From an uncultured Bacilli bacterium (lineage in GTDB: Bacteria > Bacillota_I > Bacilli_A > RF39 > UBA660), in NCBI GenBank assembly GCA_934096315.1, contig CAKOLT010000003.1, positions 1 through 64,000 on the forward strand: a stretch of 64,000 bases of DNA, given 5' to 3'. The position numbers and the translations under genes were made by a program. Below, piece after piece: positions 45,820 through 53,746 of the stretch. The notes under the pieces are model-generated. The model was given only the letters and a program-made list of their open reading frames with translations, did not search any database and was not told where the DNA came from. The first letter of the stretch is position 1; each line of letters opens with the position of its first letter.

Positions 45820-47328
45820 TCACCTATTTTTCTCTAATGTTTTTTTCTTTATTTTTGAATTTTCTATCATAGAAATAGAACAATTTTCATTATTTAGTAA
45901 GCACCTTCTTCCTAAAACCTCCTTTCTGGGTATTTCTAATAACTGAAGTGATTTATTAAATTCTAAGAATCCATCTCCGATTTGTTCTATATTTGGTAGA
46001 TATAGATTTTGAAGATACTTATTATTAACTAGGCATCTATTTCCTATTATTCTCACTTTTTCAAGGGTTAATTCATTTAACAGTATTGCGTTAGTTAGAA
46101 ATCCATCTCCAGCTTCTTCCAGATTTGGAAGTTCTAGTTTGTTTATATTTAAAGAAGAGCGTAAGAATTCATTTCCTATTTTTAATAAATCTGGGGTAAT
46201 AAATTTTCTTATAACTTTATTGTTGGTCATAAACCAAGAACCAATATATTTTAATTTATGGGCTATAAAGAATTCTAAAGTATTATTGTTGAATAAGAAA
46301 TTATCGGGAATATTTTCTATATTTTCTAATTTTAGTGAAGTTATTACATTATATTTATCAATATTTAAATAAATTTTTTCATCATGATGTCCCTGTATTG
46401 AAATAATCTTATCACCATCACATTTTTTTATCTCAATTAATTTTATATTGGGAATTATCTTTGTAAAACTATCTTTATTACCGTTTAAATCTATAATTTT
46501 TTTATCTACTAATGATATTATAAAATAATCTACTACTAAATATTTGCTTTTATCTAGTTTTATAATTTTATTGTCTTTTATTATTACATTATCATGACAG
46601 TAATAAGTACCATTTGTAGCGTAATTATATCTATAAAACTTACCATCTACTGCTCGTACGTAGTTTGGTAGACTAAAATCAATATTTTTATATTTTTGCA
46701 CAAGACCATAAGTTATTTCGAAAGCTTGTGTTAAACCTACTACTATATTATCTAGGTTATTTGAAAAAGTAGCATCTGGTCTAGGGGCACTTTCATTATA
46801 TCTATTTTTTATAGATAGACAGTTAGTTCCATCTTTCTTAAATTGAATGCTTATAACGGAAGTTCCATATTTATCTTGTCTAGAGGGATTTTTAAATTCT
46901 TCTCTGCGTAATTTTTCAGCATCTTCATGGACTGCGAAGAAAACTCTACATTCTTTTAATCTTTGACTACGGAAGGTACACAGTTCTTCGTTTTTTGCAT
47001 AATATCTCTGGTACATCATTATCTCTTCATTAGTTTTACATTCTTTTAAACTATATCCAGCCTGACTCATTAATTGTTCTGGAGTTTTACCCAAAGTATT
47101 ACATTTTTGTTCTTCAAGTTTTATGAGCCCCAGTATATAGTTATTAAATTCATTTAGTTTATGATTATTAATAATATCATCAAATAAGATATGGCTTGTA
47201 TTAAAATTATCTAAAAGTATTTTACATAATAGGCCTTCTATTTCTAAAATTGTAGAAAAGTTATCCCTACAATAACGGGCCATTTTTTCTCCATATTTTC
47301 TTTTAATAATCTTTAAATCTTTACTCAT
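45820..47328 (-). CDS. Leucine-rich-repeat protein with conserved N-terminal domain, unknown
   Basis: A 502-residue cytoplasmic-looking protein (no signal peptide). The N-terminal 280 residues include helical regions, a charged TFRSQRLKECRVFF segment and the striking SIQFKKDGTNCLSIKNRYN followed by PDATFSNNLDNIV, which I recall as a recurrent unnamed domain in gut low-GC Firmicutes. The C-terminal 200 residues are BspA-like leucine-rich repeats (LELPNLEEAGDGFL, LYLPNIEQIGDGFL, about 22-23 residues each). Function unknown; LRRs suggest protein binding. Start chosen for GGGGGATT before the ATG at 47328. It ends five bases before uvrC. Confidence 0.65.
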   Translation of the reverse strand: MSKDLKIIKRKYGEKMARYCRDNFSTILEIEGLLCKILLDNFNTSHILFDDIINNHKLNEFNNYILGLIKLEEQKCNTLGKTPEQLMSQAGYSLKECKTNEEIMMYQRYYAKNEELCTFRSQRLKECRVFFAVHEDAEKLRREEFKNPSRQDKYGTSVISIQFKKDGTNCLSIKNRYNESAPRPDATFSNNLDNIVVGLTQAFEITYGLVQKYKNIDFSLPNYVRAVDGKFYRYNYATNGTYYCHDNVIIKDNKIIKLDKSKYLVVDYFIISLVDKKIIDLNGNKDSFTKIIPNIKLIEIKKCDGDKIISIQGHHDEKIYLNIDKYNVITSLKLENIENIPDNFLFNNNTLEFFIAHKLKYIGSWFMTNNKVIRKFITPDLLKIGNEFLRSSLNINKLELPNLEEAGDGFLTNAILLNELTLEKVRIIGNRCLVNNKYLQNLYLPNIEQIGDGFLEFNKSLQLLEIPRKEVLGRRCLLNNENCSISMIENSKIKKKTLEKNR

Positions 47329-47402
47329 ATAATCCCCCATAAGTACATTTTAACATAAAATATATTTTTAATCAATTCTTTCAGTGTATTTAAGATATAA
47401 AG

Positions 47403-47432
47403 AAAAAACCTATGTATTATTACACATAAGTC
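47403..47432 (-). terminator. Terminator of the nrd operon
   Basis: Minus-strand imperfect stem CTTATGTGT / ATACATAGG (G-U wobbles) with loop AATA, then TTTTTTC. The left arm is made of the last codons and stop of the duplicated nrdG end, so the duplication kept this terminator only in its distal copy. Confidence 0.6.
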
Positions 47433-47714
47433 TTTCTTGCGAACTTTCTCATATTATTCATATTATTTGTTTTATATTTTTCTAATTCAATAGGTTTATT
47501 TTCACGTAAGCTCTCTTTAACATCAATAATCCTTTGATTGCTAGAACCTCTAAAAATTACATCTGTATTATTACACATAAGTCTTTCTTGCGAACTTTCT
47601 CATATTATTCATATTATTTGTTTTATATTTTTCTAATTCAATAGGTTTATTTTCACGTAAGCTCTCTTTAACATCAATAATCCTTTGATTGCTAGAACCT
47701 CTAAAAATTACATC
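47413..47714. repeat. Exact 151-bp tandem duplication at the nrdG 3' end
   Basis: Bases 47413-47563 and 47564-47714 are identical, directly adjacent copies. The right copy is the last 46 or so codons and stop of nrdG; the left copy is a non-coding duplicate behind the stop. No mismatch was seen, so the event is recent (or an assembly artefact). Since 151 is not a multiple of three the frame would change, but the intact gene ends before the extra copy, so the protein is unaffected. Confidence 0.92.
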
Positions 47715-48131
47715 AAAACTTTTTTTATCTATCATAAATTCACCGTCTACTAGAACGTCAATATTTTGTAATAATTCTTTTATTAGAGGCTCTTTATCTA
47801 TTCTTTTTAATAGATCATCAAATAGAAATCCTGTATAACACCATACATTTAAGTTAATGCTTTTAGCATATTTACATATATCTAAAACGGGTTCTACTTG
47901 ATATAAAGGATCACCTCCAGATAAAGTAATACCATCTTGATGTTCTAACCTTGATAATTCTTCCTTTATAGTATCAGTGTCTACTAAAAAACCTCCGGAA
48001 AAACTATGTGTTTCTGGATTATGGCACATAGGACATTTATGACCACAGCCTTGTGTCCATATTACTGTCCTTATGCCTTCTCCATCAACAATACTGTCAT
48101 AATCTAAATCTCTTGCTAACCTAATTTCCAT
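47571..48131 (-). CDS. nrdG: Anaerobic ribonucleotide reductase activating protein
   Basis: NrdG is the radical-SAM activase that installs the glycyl radical on NrdD. The 186 residues carry the iron-sulfur motif CGHKCPMC (CxxxCxxC) at about residues 29-36, ITLSGGDPLYQ and LWCYTG-like NVWCYTGFLFDDL. Its ATG overlaps the stop of the small glycyl-radical ORF (TAATG), so the two are translationally coupled. The 3' third of the gene is present again as a tandem duplicate downstream. Confidence 0.95.
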   Translation of the reverse strand: MEIRLARDLDYDSIVDGEGIRTVIWTQGCGHKCPMCHNPETHSFSGGFLVDTDTIKEELSRLEHQDGITLSGGDPLYQVEPVLDICKYAKSINLNVWCYTGFLFDDLLKRIDKEPLIKELLQNIDVLVDGEFMIDKKSFDVIFRGSSNQRIIDVKESLRENKPIELEKYKTNNMNNMRKFARKTYV

Positions 48132-48313
48132 TATTTACAAAGACCACAGGGAATTATACCATCAGTACCGTGTTTTACTCTATCTCTTTCTTCTGCTCTT
48201 TTACCATTATTAAACCTATCAGTTGTTCCTACTAAATATCCAGTAATTCTTCTTATTCTTTCAAAACCAATACCTTCCCCAACTGTTTTACATTCTTTAA
48301 CTTCTTCTCTCAT
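48131..48313 (-). CDS. Glycyl-radical C-terminal domain of NrdD as a separate ORF
   Basis: A 60-residue ORF that matches the C-terminus of class III ribonucleotide reductases: FERIRRITGYLVGTTDRF, then GKRAEERDRVKHG. The radical glycine should be Gly25 in ITGYLVG. It overlaps the end of nrdD by 17 bases in another frame and has AGGAGG eight bases before its ATG, so it can be translated alone. Alternatives are a +1 programmed frameshift joining it to NrdD, or an indel (mutation or error) in the A4 run at 48313-48316. The main NrdD chain ends without a glycyl loop, so this piece is needed for activity. It ends in PCGLCK. Confidence 0.85.
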   Translation of the reverse strand: MREEVKECKTVGEGIGFERIRRITGYLVGTTDRFNNGKRAEERDRVKHGTDGIIPCGLCK

Positions 48314-50612
48314 TTTGAGCTCCTCCTAATTCTTTTAATTTTTCAACGCTAACTCCCTCACCGGCATGTCTACCACATCCAGGACAAACATCACCAATTA
48401 TACCTACATAACCGCATACTGGATCTCTATCTACAGGATGGTTAATAGCACCATAACCGAAGTTTGCTTCCTTCATAAGTCTTACGATTTTCTCAAAGGC
48501 ATCTACATTTTTAGTAGTATCTCCATCTAATTCAATATAACTTATATGTCCTGCATTAGTCCATTCGTGATAAGGTCCTTCAATTTTTATTTTTTTAGCA
48601 ATGCTAATATTGTAATATACAGGAACATGGAAAGAATTTGTATAATATTCTCTATCTGTTACGCCTTTAATTCTTCCATAAATTGCTTTATCTATATTTA
48701 CAAACCTTCCAGATAATCCTTCTGCAGGAGTTGCTAGGCAGGTAAAATTTAAATTATATTCTTTTGAGTATTCATCACATTTACTTCTCATGAATTTTAT
48801 AATTTTATGTCCTAATTTATTAGTTTCTTCACTCTCTCCATGGTGTTTACCTGTTAAAGCTTTTAAACATTCTGCAAGTCCAATGAATCCAATAGATAAG
48901 GTTCCATGTTTAAGTACTTTTCTTAATCTATCATTAGGTTTTAATTTCTCACTATCAATCCAGTTACCTTGTCCTAGAAGAAATGGGAAATTATATAGTT
49001 TTTTACTACACTGGATATCAAACCTTTCTAATAATTGATCTTTAACTAAATCCATTAGTTCTTCTAGTTCTTTGAAAAATCCATCAATGTCTGCTTTATC
49101 TCTTTCTTTAAGAGCTATACCGTGTTTTATTCCAAGTCTTGGTAGATTAATTGAAGTAAAGGATAAATTTCCTCTTCCTGGGGTTATAGCTTTAGATTCA
49201 TCTATTACATTGGCAAGTACTCTAGTTCTACATCCCATATAACCTACTTCAGTTCTGTAATCTCCTTCTTTGTAATACTCCTTATTAAAACTTGAATCAA
49301 GGAAGGAAAAATTAGGGAATAGTCTTTTAGCAGATACTTCACAAGATAGTCTAAATAAGTCATAGTTAGGGTCTTCTTTATTATAATTTACACCCTCTTT
49401 TACTTTGAAAATAGAAATTGGGAATATAGGTGTTTCGTTTTTACCTAATCCTGCTTCAACTGAAAGTAAGTAGTTTTTCATTACCATTCTTCCTTCTGGA
49501 GATGTATCTGTACCGAAGTTTACAGAAGAAAATGGCACTTGTGCTCCTGCTCTTGAATGCATAGTGTTTAAATTATGGACAAAAGCTTCCATTGCTTGAT
49601 AAGTTCTTCTATCTGTTTTCATATAAGCTATATCATATGCTTTATGAAATACTTTTAATAAAACATCGCTGTCTTTAGCATAACCATCTAATAATCCTTT
49701 ATCAAACTCTATACTAGATAGTTTATCTATATCTTTAGCTATTTTATCCATATTAATAAAATTTTCAAAACCTGCAAAATCTAATAGTTCTGATATTGCT
49801 TGTTTGTATTGTTTTTTAAATGTTTTTAGGACTCCGGGAGCCATATAATAATCAAATGCAGGAATACTTTGTCCGCCATGTTGATCATTTTGGTTTGCCT
49901 GAATAGCTATCGCTGCTAAGGCTGAATAACTCATAATGTCTTGAGGTTCTCTTAAATAACCGTGCCCTGTTGAAAAACCATTTTTGAATAATTTTTCTAA
50001 ATCTATTTGTGTGCATGTTGTTGTGCCCATTGGCATAAAATCCATATCATGGATATGTATATCTCCATTTTCATGTGCATCAGCAAACTTTTTCTTCATG
50101 AAATAGGTTTTAGATAATTCTTTACCAATTGTACTTCCTAATTGAAGCATTGTTCCCATTGAAGAGTTTCCATCAATATTTGCGTTTTCTCTTTTGGTAT
50201 TATCTTCTGTTGAACTTTTATATACTAATCCTTCAAATATTTTTGATATTTTATGTAACCTTTTATCCTCTAAAAAGGCTTGTCTTGATTGACTTCTTCT
50301 TTCTCTATATTCAGAAAAAGATTTATATACATCCATGTATTCATATTTTTGTAATGCGACTTCTATCATATCCTGGATAGTTTCTATTTTAATCTTTTCT
50401 TCATCCTTATATTCTTTTTCTATATTTTTAATTACAGCTTGATATATCTTTTGAATGTCTTTTTCTGTATATCTTGCTTCTTCATTTTCATTTACGATAC
50501 TATCAAAACCTTTTTTAATAGCAACTGCTATTTTAGTACCATCAAAATCAACTTTTTTGCCATTTCTTTTAATTACTTTTAATGTGTTTACAGCTTCTTC
50601 TGTATTTACCAT
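48297..50612 (-). CDS. nrdD: Anaerobic ribonucleoside-triphosphate reductase, catalytic chain without glycyl-radical domain
   Basis: Class III RNR reduces NTPs to dNTPs without oxygen. This 771-residue chain has an N-terminal ATP-cone (VIKRNGKKVDFDGTKIAVAI to about residue 105), the ten-stranded barrel (CTQIDLEKLF, NQNDQHGGQSIPAFD, SVNFGTDTSPEGR, active-site Cys in YMGCRTRV) and the zinc-binding end PVCGYVGIIGDVCPGCGRH. It then stops after KELGGAQNERRS, before the glycyl-radical segment, which is found in the overlapping ORF 48131-48313. AGGAGGAGTAAGAAA precedes the ATG, and a consensus promoter lies upstream. Confidence 0.93.
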   Translation of the reverse strand: MVNTEEAVNTLKVIKRNGKKVDFDGTKIAVAIKKGFDSIVNENEEARYTEKDIQKIYQAVIKNIEKEYKDEEKIKIETIQDMIEVALQKYEYMDVYKSFSEYRERRSQSRQAFLEDKRLHKISKIFEGLVYKSSTEDNTKRENANIDGNSSMGTMLQLGSTIGKELSKTYFMKKKFADAHENGDIHIHDMDFMPMGTTTCTQIDLEKLFKNGFSTGHGYLREPQDIMSYSALAAIAIQANQNDQHGGQSIPAFDYYMAPGVLKTFKKQYKQAISELLDFAGFENFINMDKIAKDIDKLSSIEFDKGLLDGYAKDSDVLLKVFHKAYDIAYMKTDRRTYQAMEAFVHNLNTMHSRAGAQVPFSSVNFGTDTSPEGRMVMKNYLLSVEAGLGKNETPIFPISIFKVKEGVNYNKEDPNYDLFRLSCEVSAKRLFPNFSFLDSSFNKEYYKEGDYRTEVGYMGCRTRVLANVIDESKAITPGRGNLSFTSINLPRLGIKHGIALKERDKADIDGFFKELEELMDLVKDQLLERFDIQCSKKLYNFPFLLGQGNWIDSEKLKPNDRLRKVLKHGTLSIGFIGLAECLKALTGKHHGESEETNKLGHKIIKFMRSKCDEYSKEYNLNFTCLATPAEGLSGRFVNIDKAIYGRIKGVTDREYYTNSFHVPVYYNISIAKKIKIEGPYHEWTNAGHISYIELDGDTTKNVDAFEKIVRLMKEANFGYGAINHPVDRDPVCGYVGIIGDVCPGCGRHAGEGVSVEKLKELGGAQNERRS

Positions 50613-50642
50613 TTTCTTACTCCTCCTATCATTTACAATCTA

Positions 50643-50671
50643 ATTATACCTTAGTAGTTTTTATATGTCAA
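50643..50671 (-). promoter_or_regulatory. Consensus sigma-A promoter of the nrdD operon
   Basis: Minus strand: TTGACA (50671-50666), 17-base spacer, TATAAT (50648-50643), about 30 bases before the nrdD start. A-tracts directly upstream on the same strand could act as an UP element. I could not find a convincing NrdR box. Confidence 0.85.
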
Positions 50672-50940
50672 TAGTTTTTTGTTCGTTTTTAATTTTTTTG
50701 AATTTTTTTATTTTTGAATTTTGCAGTACTATTGTTTTTTACTATTTTTTAATTTTGTTTTTTGAATATTTTCCCTATTTTACGGCATTTTTATTTTTTT
50801 AGTTATCTGTTTTTTGCAGTTTTTGCTTTTTTGAAAAAATTCTTTTTTGATGTTTTTAATTTTTTTGAATTTTTTTATTTTTAAAGCGTTCGTGTTAATA
50901 AACGTTACTTTTGTGTTAATATTTTTTTTAATTATAGACA
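50672..50940. other. A-tract-rich non-coding region upstream of nrdD
   Basis: About 270 bases of T-runs (plus strand) broken by GAA, GCAG and similar short spacers, with no open frame. A 31-bp unit, G-T5-AA-T7-G-AA-T7-A-T5, is repeated exactly at 50685-50715 and 50852-50882. Repeated A-tracts of this spacing usually bend DNA. It may be an upstream activating or curved promoter region. No DnaA boxes or CRISPR-like spacing were found. From 50941 to 51007 there is an imperfect hairpin around GACTTAA/TTAAGTC and nothing else. Confidence 0.6.
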
Positions 50941-51007
50941 AAATAAGACATAAAATGACTTAACTATTAGTTAAATAATTAAGTCTTAGTTTGTATTTTT
51001 AATTTAA

Positions 51008-51037
51008 GAAAAAATCCTAAAATTTTACTTTAGGATT
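51008..51037 (-). terminator. Terminator of lemA
   Basis: Minus-strand stem AATCCTAAA / TTTAGGATT around a short loop, then T6. It overlaps the last codons and stop of lemA. Confidence 0.75.
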
Positions 51038-51571
51038 TTCTTTTTCTTTTTCATCTATTTTGAAGAATTCATACTTGGTAAATTTAAACATGCTTGCTAC
51101 AATGTTTGATGGGAACATTTCAACAATGTTATTATACTGAAGAACTGTATCATTATAAAATGATCTTGCATAACTGATTTTGTCTTCTGTATCTTTTAGA
51201 TCTTCTTGCATTGTTTTAAAATTTTCATTTGCTTTTAAATCTGGATAAGATTCTGCTAGAGCGAATAATTTATTTAATGCTCCAGTTAATTTATTGTTAG
51301 CATCTATTTCTTCATTAATTGTACCTGCTGAATTTAATTTGTTGCGGGCTTCTATTACTTCCTTTAAAGTAGAATTTTCATGTTTAGCATATCCTTTTAC
51401 GGTTTCTACTAAATTAGGTATTAAATCAACTCTTCTTTTAAGTTGGACATCTATTTGTGAAAATTGATCTTTTACTTTATTTCTTGCATTAACAAGCTTA
51501 TTATAAATACCTATTGCATAAAAAATTATAAATAATATGACCGCTATAACAACAATTAAAACAATATTCAT
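51017..51571 (-). CDS. lemA: LemA family protein
   Basis: A 184-residue LemA protein: one N-terminal transmembrane helix (residues about 2-22) and a long helical bundle with IYNKLVNARNKVKDQFSQIDVQLKRRVDLIPNLVETVKGYAKHE, YPDLKANENF and YNDTVLQYNNIVEMFPSNIVA. LemA proteins are membrane-anchored with unknown function, often beside HtpX, which is not here. GGAGGAGAGT precedes the ATG. Confidence 0.95.
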   Translation of the reverse strand: MNIVLIVVIAVILFIIFYAIGIYNKLVNARNKVKDQFSQIDVQLKRRVDLIPNLVETVKGYAKHENSTLKEVIEARNKLNSAGTINEEIDANNKLTGALNKLFALAESYPDLKANENFKTMQEDLKDTEDKISYARSFYNDTVLQYNNIVEMFPSNIVASMFKFTKYEFFKIDEKEKENPKVKF

Positions 51572-51679
51572 ACTCTCCTCCTTAATATTATTTTACTAAA
51601 TTATATAAAAAAAGTCCATAGTTTTTAATAAATATGTATTAATTTTATTATATGTACAATACTACTTATGGGTGATAAA

Positions 51680-51886
51680 ATGGATATTGATGTAAGAAGT
51701 TATATAATTAATAATTTTAAAGGTGATAGTGAAGATGTTATTGGAGATAATATTGATAAGGTTGTAAGTAGCAGAGAGGATGAGCCACTAATTGGTCTTG
51801 GGGTTTTGTTTGAAATACTTTGGGATAATAGTGATAAGAGTAAACGCTCAGAAATGGTTAAGAGAATAAAACAAGGTATGGGTTAA
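51680..51886 (+). CDS. sspI: Small acid-soluble spore protein SspI
   Basis: A 68-residue protein matching SspI, a minor forespore-specific SASP: an N-terminal SYIINNFKGDSEDVI helix and the conserved PLIGLGVLFEILWDNSDKSKRSEMV segment. The ATG at 51680 is preferred over 51668 because GGGTGAT lies four bases before it. An upstream CAATACTA with GTATT about 20 bases before it is a loose sigma-G resemblance only. It converges with holA, overlapping its end by four bases. Confidence 0.9.
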   Translation: MDIDVRSYIINNFKGDSEDVIGDNIDKVVSSREDEPLIGLGVLFEILWDNSDKSKRSEMVKRIKQGMG

Positions 51887-52824
51887 ATCATATCTTGTTT
51901 TATTAAGTAAAGTTCGAAGGCATTCTTTTTACTTACTGCTCCTCTTTTTATTTTTATATCTAACTCTGCTAAGTTATAAAGTCTATTTAGTAATTCATTT
52001 TCCGTGTAACTATAAGCATTTCTAAGACACATTTTTACCCTATTTGGGTTAGTAAAACCTAAGATTTTGGAAATTTCTTCGTTTGTCTTACCAAGGTTTG
52101 CTAATCTTTTTACTTGATACAAACTACGAAATTGACTTGCTAGAATGGGTATTAACATTACTTCATCATAACCATGTTTTATAAATTCTTTATACAATTT
52201 TAAACTTTTTTCAATATCTTTGTTTAAAACAGAATTTGTAAAAGAGAAAATATTGTCTTCAAAATTATTTGAGGTTATTTTATCTATATCACTCTTAGTT
52301 ATTACCTTATCATTTAATTTTAATAACATTAATTTATTTATTTCATTATAAATATCATTAGGGTTACTTCCTACTTTAGATATTAAATATTTTATGTCAT
52401 AGTTATTCATCTTATAATTTTCTTTTTTTAAGATATCATTAATATATTTTGTTAAGTCGAAATTATCTTCCGTTATTATGCAGTCTTTTTCTGAGAAGTA
52501 TTTATATATCTTTTTACGTTTATCTGGAGTCTTATCATATAAAAATATTAAATAATTATTAGGATTAGGTCTATTTAAATAAGTTAGTAATTTATCCATA
52601 TCTTTAATATCGTCTTTAAATATACTTTCATTTTCTACTACTATTACTTTTTTAGGACTAAACATACTACTCATACTTGCTTCTTCAATAATATCTCCAA
52701 TAGTGGTAGTTTTTTCATTATCGTATTTTATAAGATCATATTCATCAATTTTAGAAATTAAATTTTTTAGAAGAAGTTTAGTTACTTCCTTAGACTGACT
52801 ATATATTAAATAATTATTTTTCAT
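51883..52824 (-). CDS. holA: DNA polymerase III delta subunit
   Basis: The clamp-loader delta subunit (313 residues) that opens the sliding clamp. The AAA+-like fold lacks a P-loop, as is normal for delta. Typical segments are SMFSPKKVIVVENESIF, the NYLIFLYDK strand, LISKVGSNPNDIYNEINKLML and the C-terminal LASQFRSLYQVKRL with LYNLAELDIKIKRG. It overlaps the upstream hypothetical gene by 11 bases. Confidence 0.92.
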   Translation of the reverse strand: MKNNYLIYSQSKEVTKLLLKNLISKIDEYDLIKYDNEKTTTIGDIIEEASMSSMFSPKKVIVVENESIFKDDIKDMDKLLTYLNRPNPNNYLIFLYDKTPDKRKKIYKYFSEKDCIITEDNFDLTKYINDILKKENYKMNNYDIKYLISKVGSNPNDIYNEINKLMLLKLNDKVITKSDIDKITSNNFEDNIFSFTNSVLNKDIEKSLKLYKEFIKHGYDEVMLIPILASQFRSLYQVKRLANLGKTNEEISKILGFTNPNRVKMCLRNAYSYTENELLNRLYNLAELDIKIKRGAVSKKNAFELYLIKQDMI

Positions 52825-53653
52825 TTATTTTTCTCTTCTCACATTTATAACCATCAGATGTATATAATTTTTTTATTTCTTTGAAAGTATTTGTGACATT
52901 GGTTTCCCTTTTAATAGACATTAAAGTGTTATCGCTGTCAAAATATTTTAGTCCGTCTGCGTCTTTGATATATTTATTTTGTTTTTGGTTATTAGTTTTA
53001 AAGTCTTGATATTCTACTTTGGTATCAAAAATATACTTAACCATATTATCAATATAAATTATTTCATCTTTTTTATTAAAGTAAATAACAACGTCAGCAT
53101 TTACTTTAGATAATTCTTTTATTTCATAATCTTTACTACACTCTAATATATAATTATCTTTATTTTCTAAATATACATATATATATATAAATAGTAGAAC
53201 GAATAATAAAGCAAGAACTGATTTTAATGTGCCTGCTGAATCTTTGTTTTGTTTTTTCTTTTTTGGGGCAGGTTTTTTAACACATACATATTCAAGTTTA
53301 TTTAATAGATTGTTATCTACTTTCATTTCGTTATTAGATATTAGTTCTATTTTATTATATTTTTCAATATCAAGTATTTGGTAATCATATAATTTTTTGT
53401 TTTTGTTTAAGACAAGTATTAAATCATTTATCATGTTTGAAATATCTTTTTTTGTATCAATAATTACAATACTATTTTCTTTGAAATGAATACTACCATA
53501 GTACAAGGTATTATTAAAATTATCCTTGTCAGAAAATATTGCATATATATTTCCATATTTTAAATCTTTGAAACAGCAGAATAATACTACTTCCCTATCC
53601 TTTACTTTTAGATCAAAGTCTCTATTTGATACCTTTATTATTTTACCATACAT
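52814..53653 (-). CDS. Hypothetical single-pass membrane protein
   Basis: I do not recognise this 279-residue protein. Residues 1-120 look like a cytoplasmic alpha/beta domain (MYGKIIKVSNRDFDLKVKDREVVLFCCFKDL), then a Lys/Pro-rich linker (KKPAPKKKKQNK), one transmembrane helix (about residues 146-163) and an outer domain of about 115 residues with two cysteines (ECSKDYE and YKCEK). The layout is inside-domain/helix/outside-domain, as in anti-sigma or signal-transfer proteins. It is coupled to holA by an 11-base overlap. Confidence 0.6.
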   Translation of the reverse strand: MYGKIIKVSNRDFDLKVKDREVVLFCCFKDLKYGNIYAIFSDKDNFNNTLYYGSIHFKENSIVIIDTKKDISNMINDLILVLNKNKKLYDYQILDIEKYNKIELISNNEMKVDNNLLNKLEYVCVKKPAPKKKKQNKDSAGTLKSVLALLFVLLFIYIYVYLENKDNYILECSKDYEIKELSKVNADVVIYFNKKDEIIYIDNMVKYIFDTKVEYQDFKTNNQKQNKYIKDADGLKYFDSDNTLMSIKRETNVTNTFKEIKKLYTSDGYKCEKRKINEK

Positions 53654-53698
53654 GACACTCCTCCTTTATTAATATATTAACTATTTTAAGATAATCCA

Positions 53699-53727
53699 AT
53701 TTTAACATATTTTTTTATATACATCAA
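53699..53727 (-). promoter_or_regulatory. Probable sigma-A promoter of the 52814-holA unit
   Basis: Minus strand: TTGATG (53727-53722), 17-base spacer, TAAAAT (53704-53699), about 45 bases upstream of the ATG, which has GGAGGAGTGTC before it. Confidence 0.5.
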
Positions 53728-53746
53728 GACTTTAATATTAATAAAT

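Noticed and set aside
48131..48313. Small ORF after nrdD as spurious
   Set aside because: Its residues match the conserved glycyl-radical tail of class III RNR and it has a good ribosome-binding site. It is kept as a real coding segment.
50685..50882. CRISPR-like repeat (31-bp unit twice)
   Set aside because: Only two copies, 167 bases apart, pure A/T-tract, no dyad symmetry or cas genes. Better explained as curved DNA.
50672..50940. Replication origin or terminus
   Set aside because: AT-rich but no DnaA-box clusters, no dnaA/dnaN or parABS genes near; it is just upstream of the nrd promoter.
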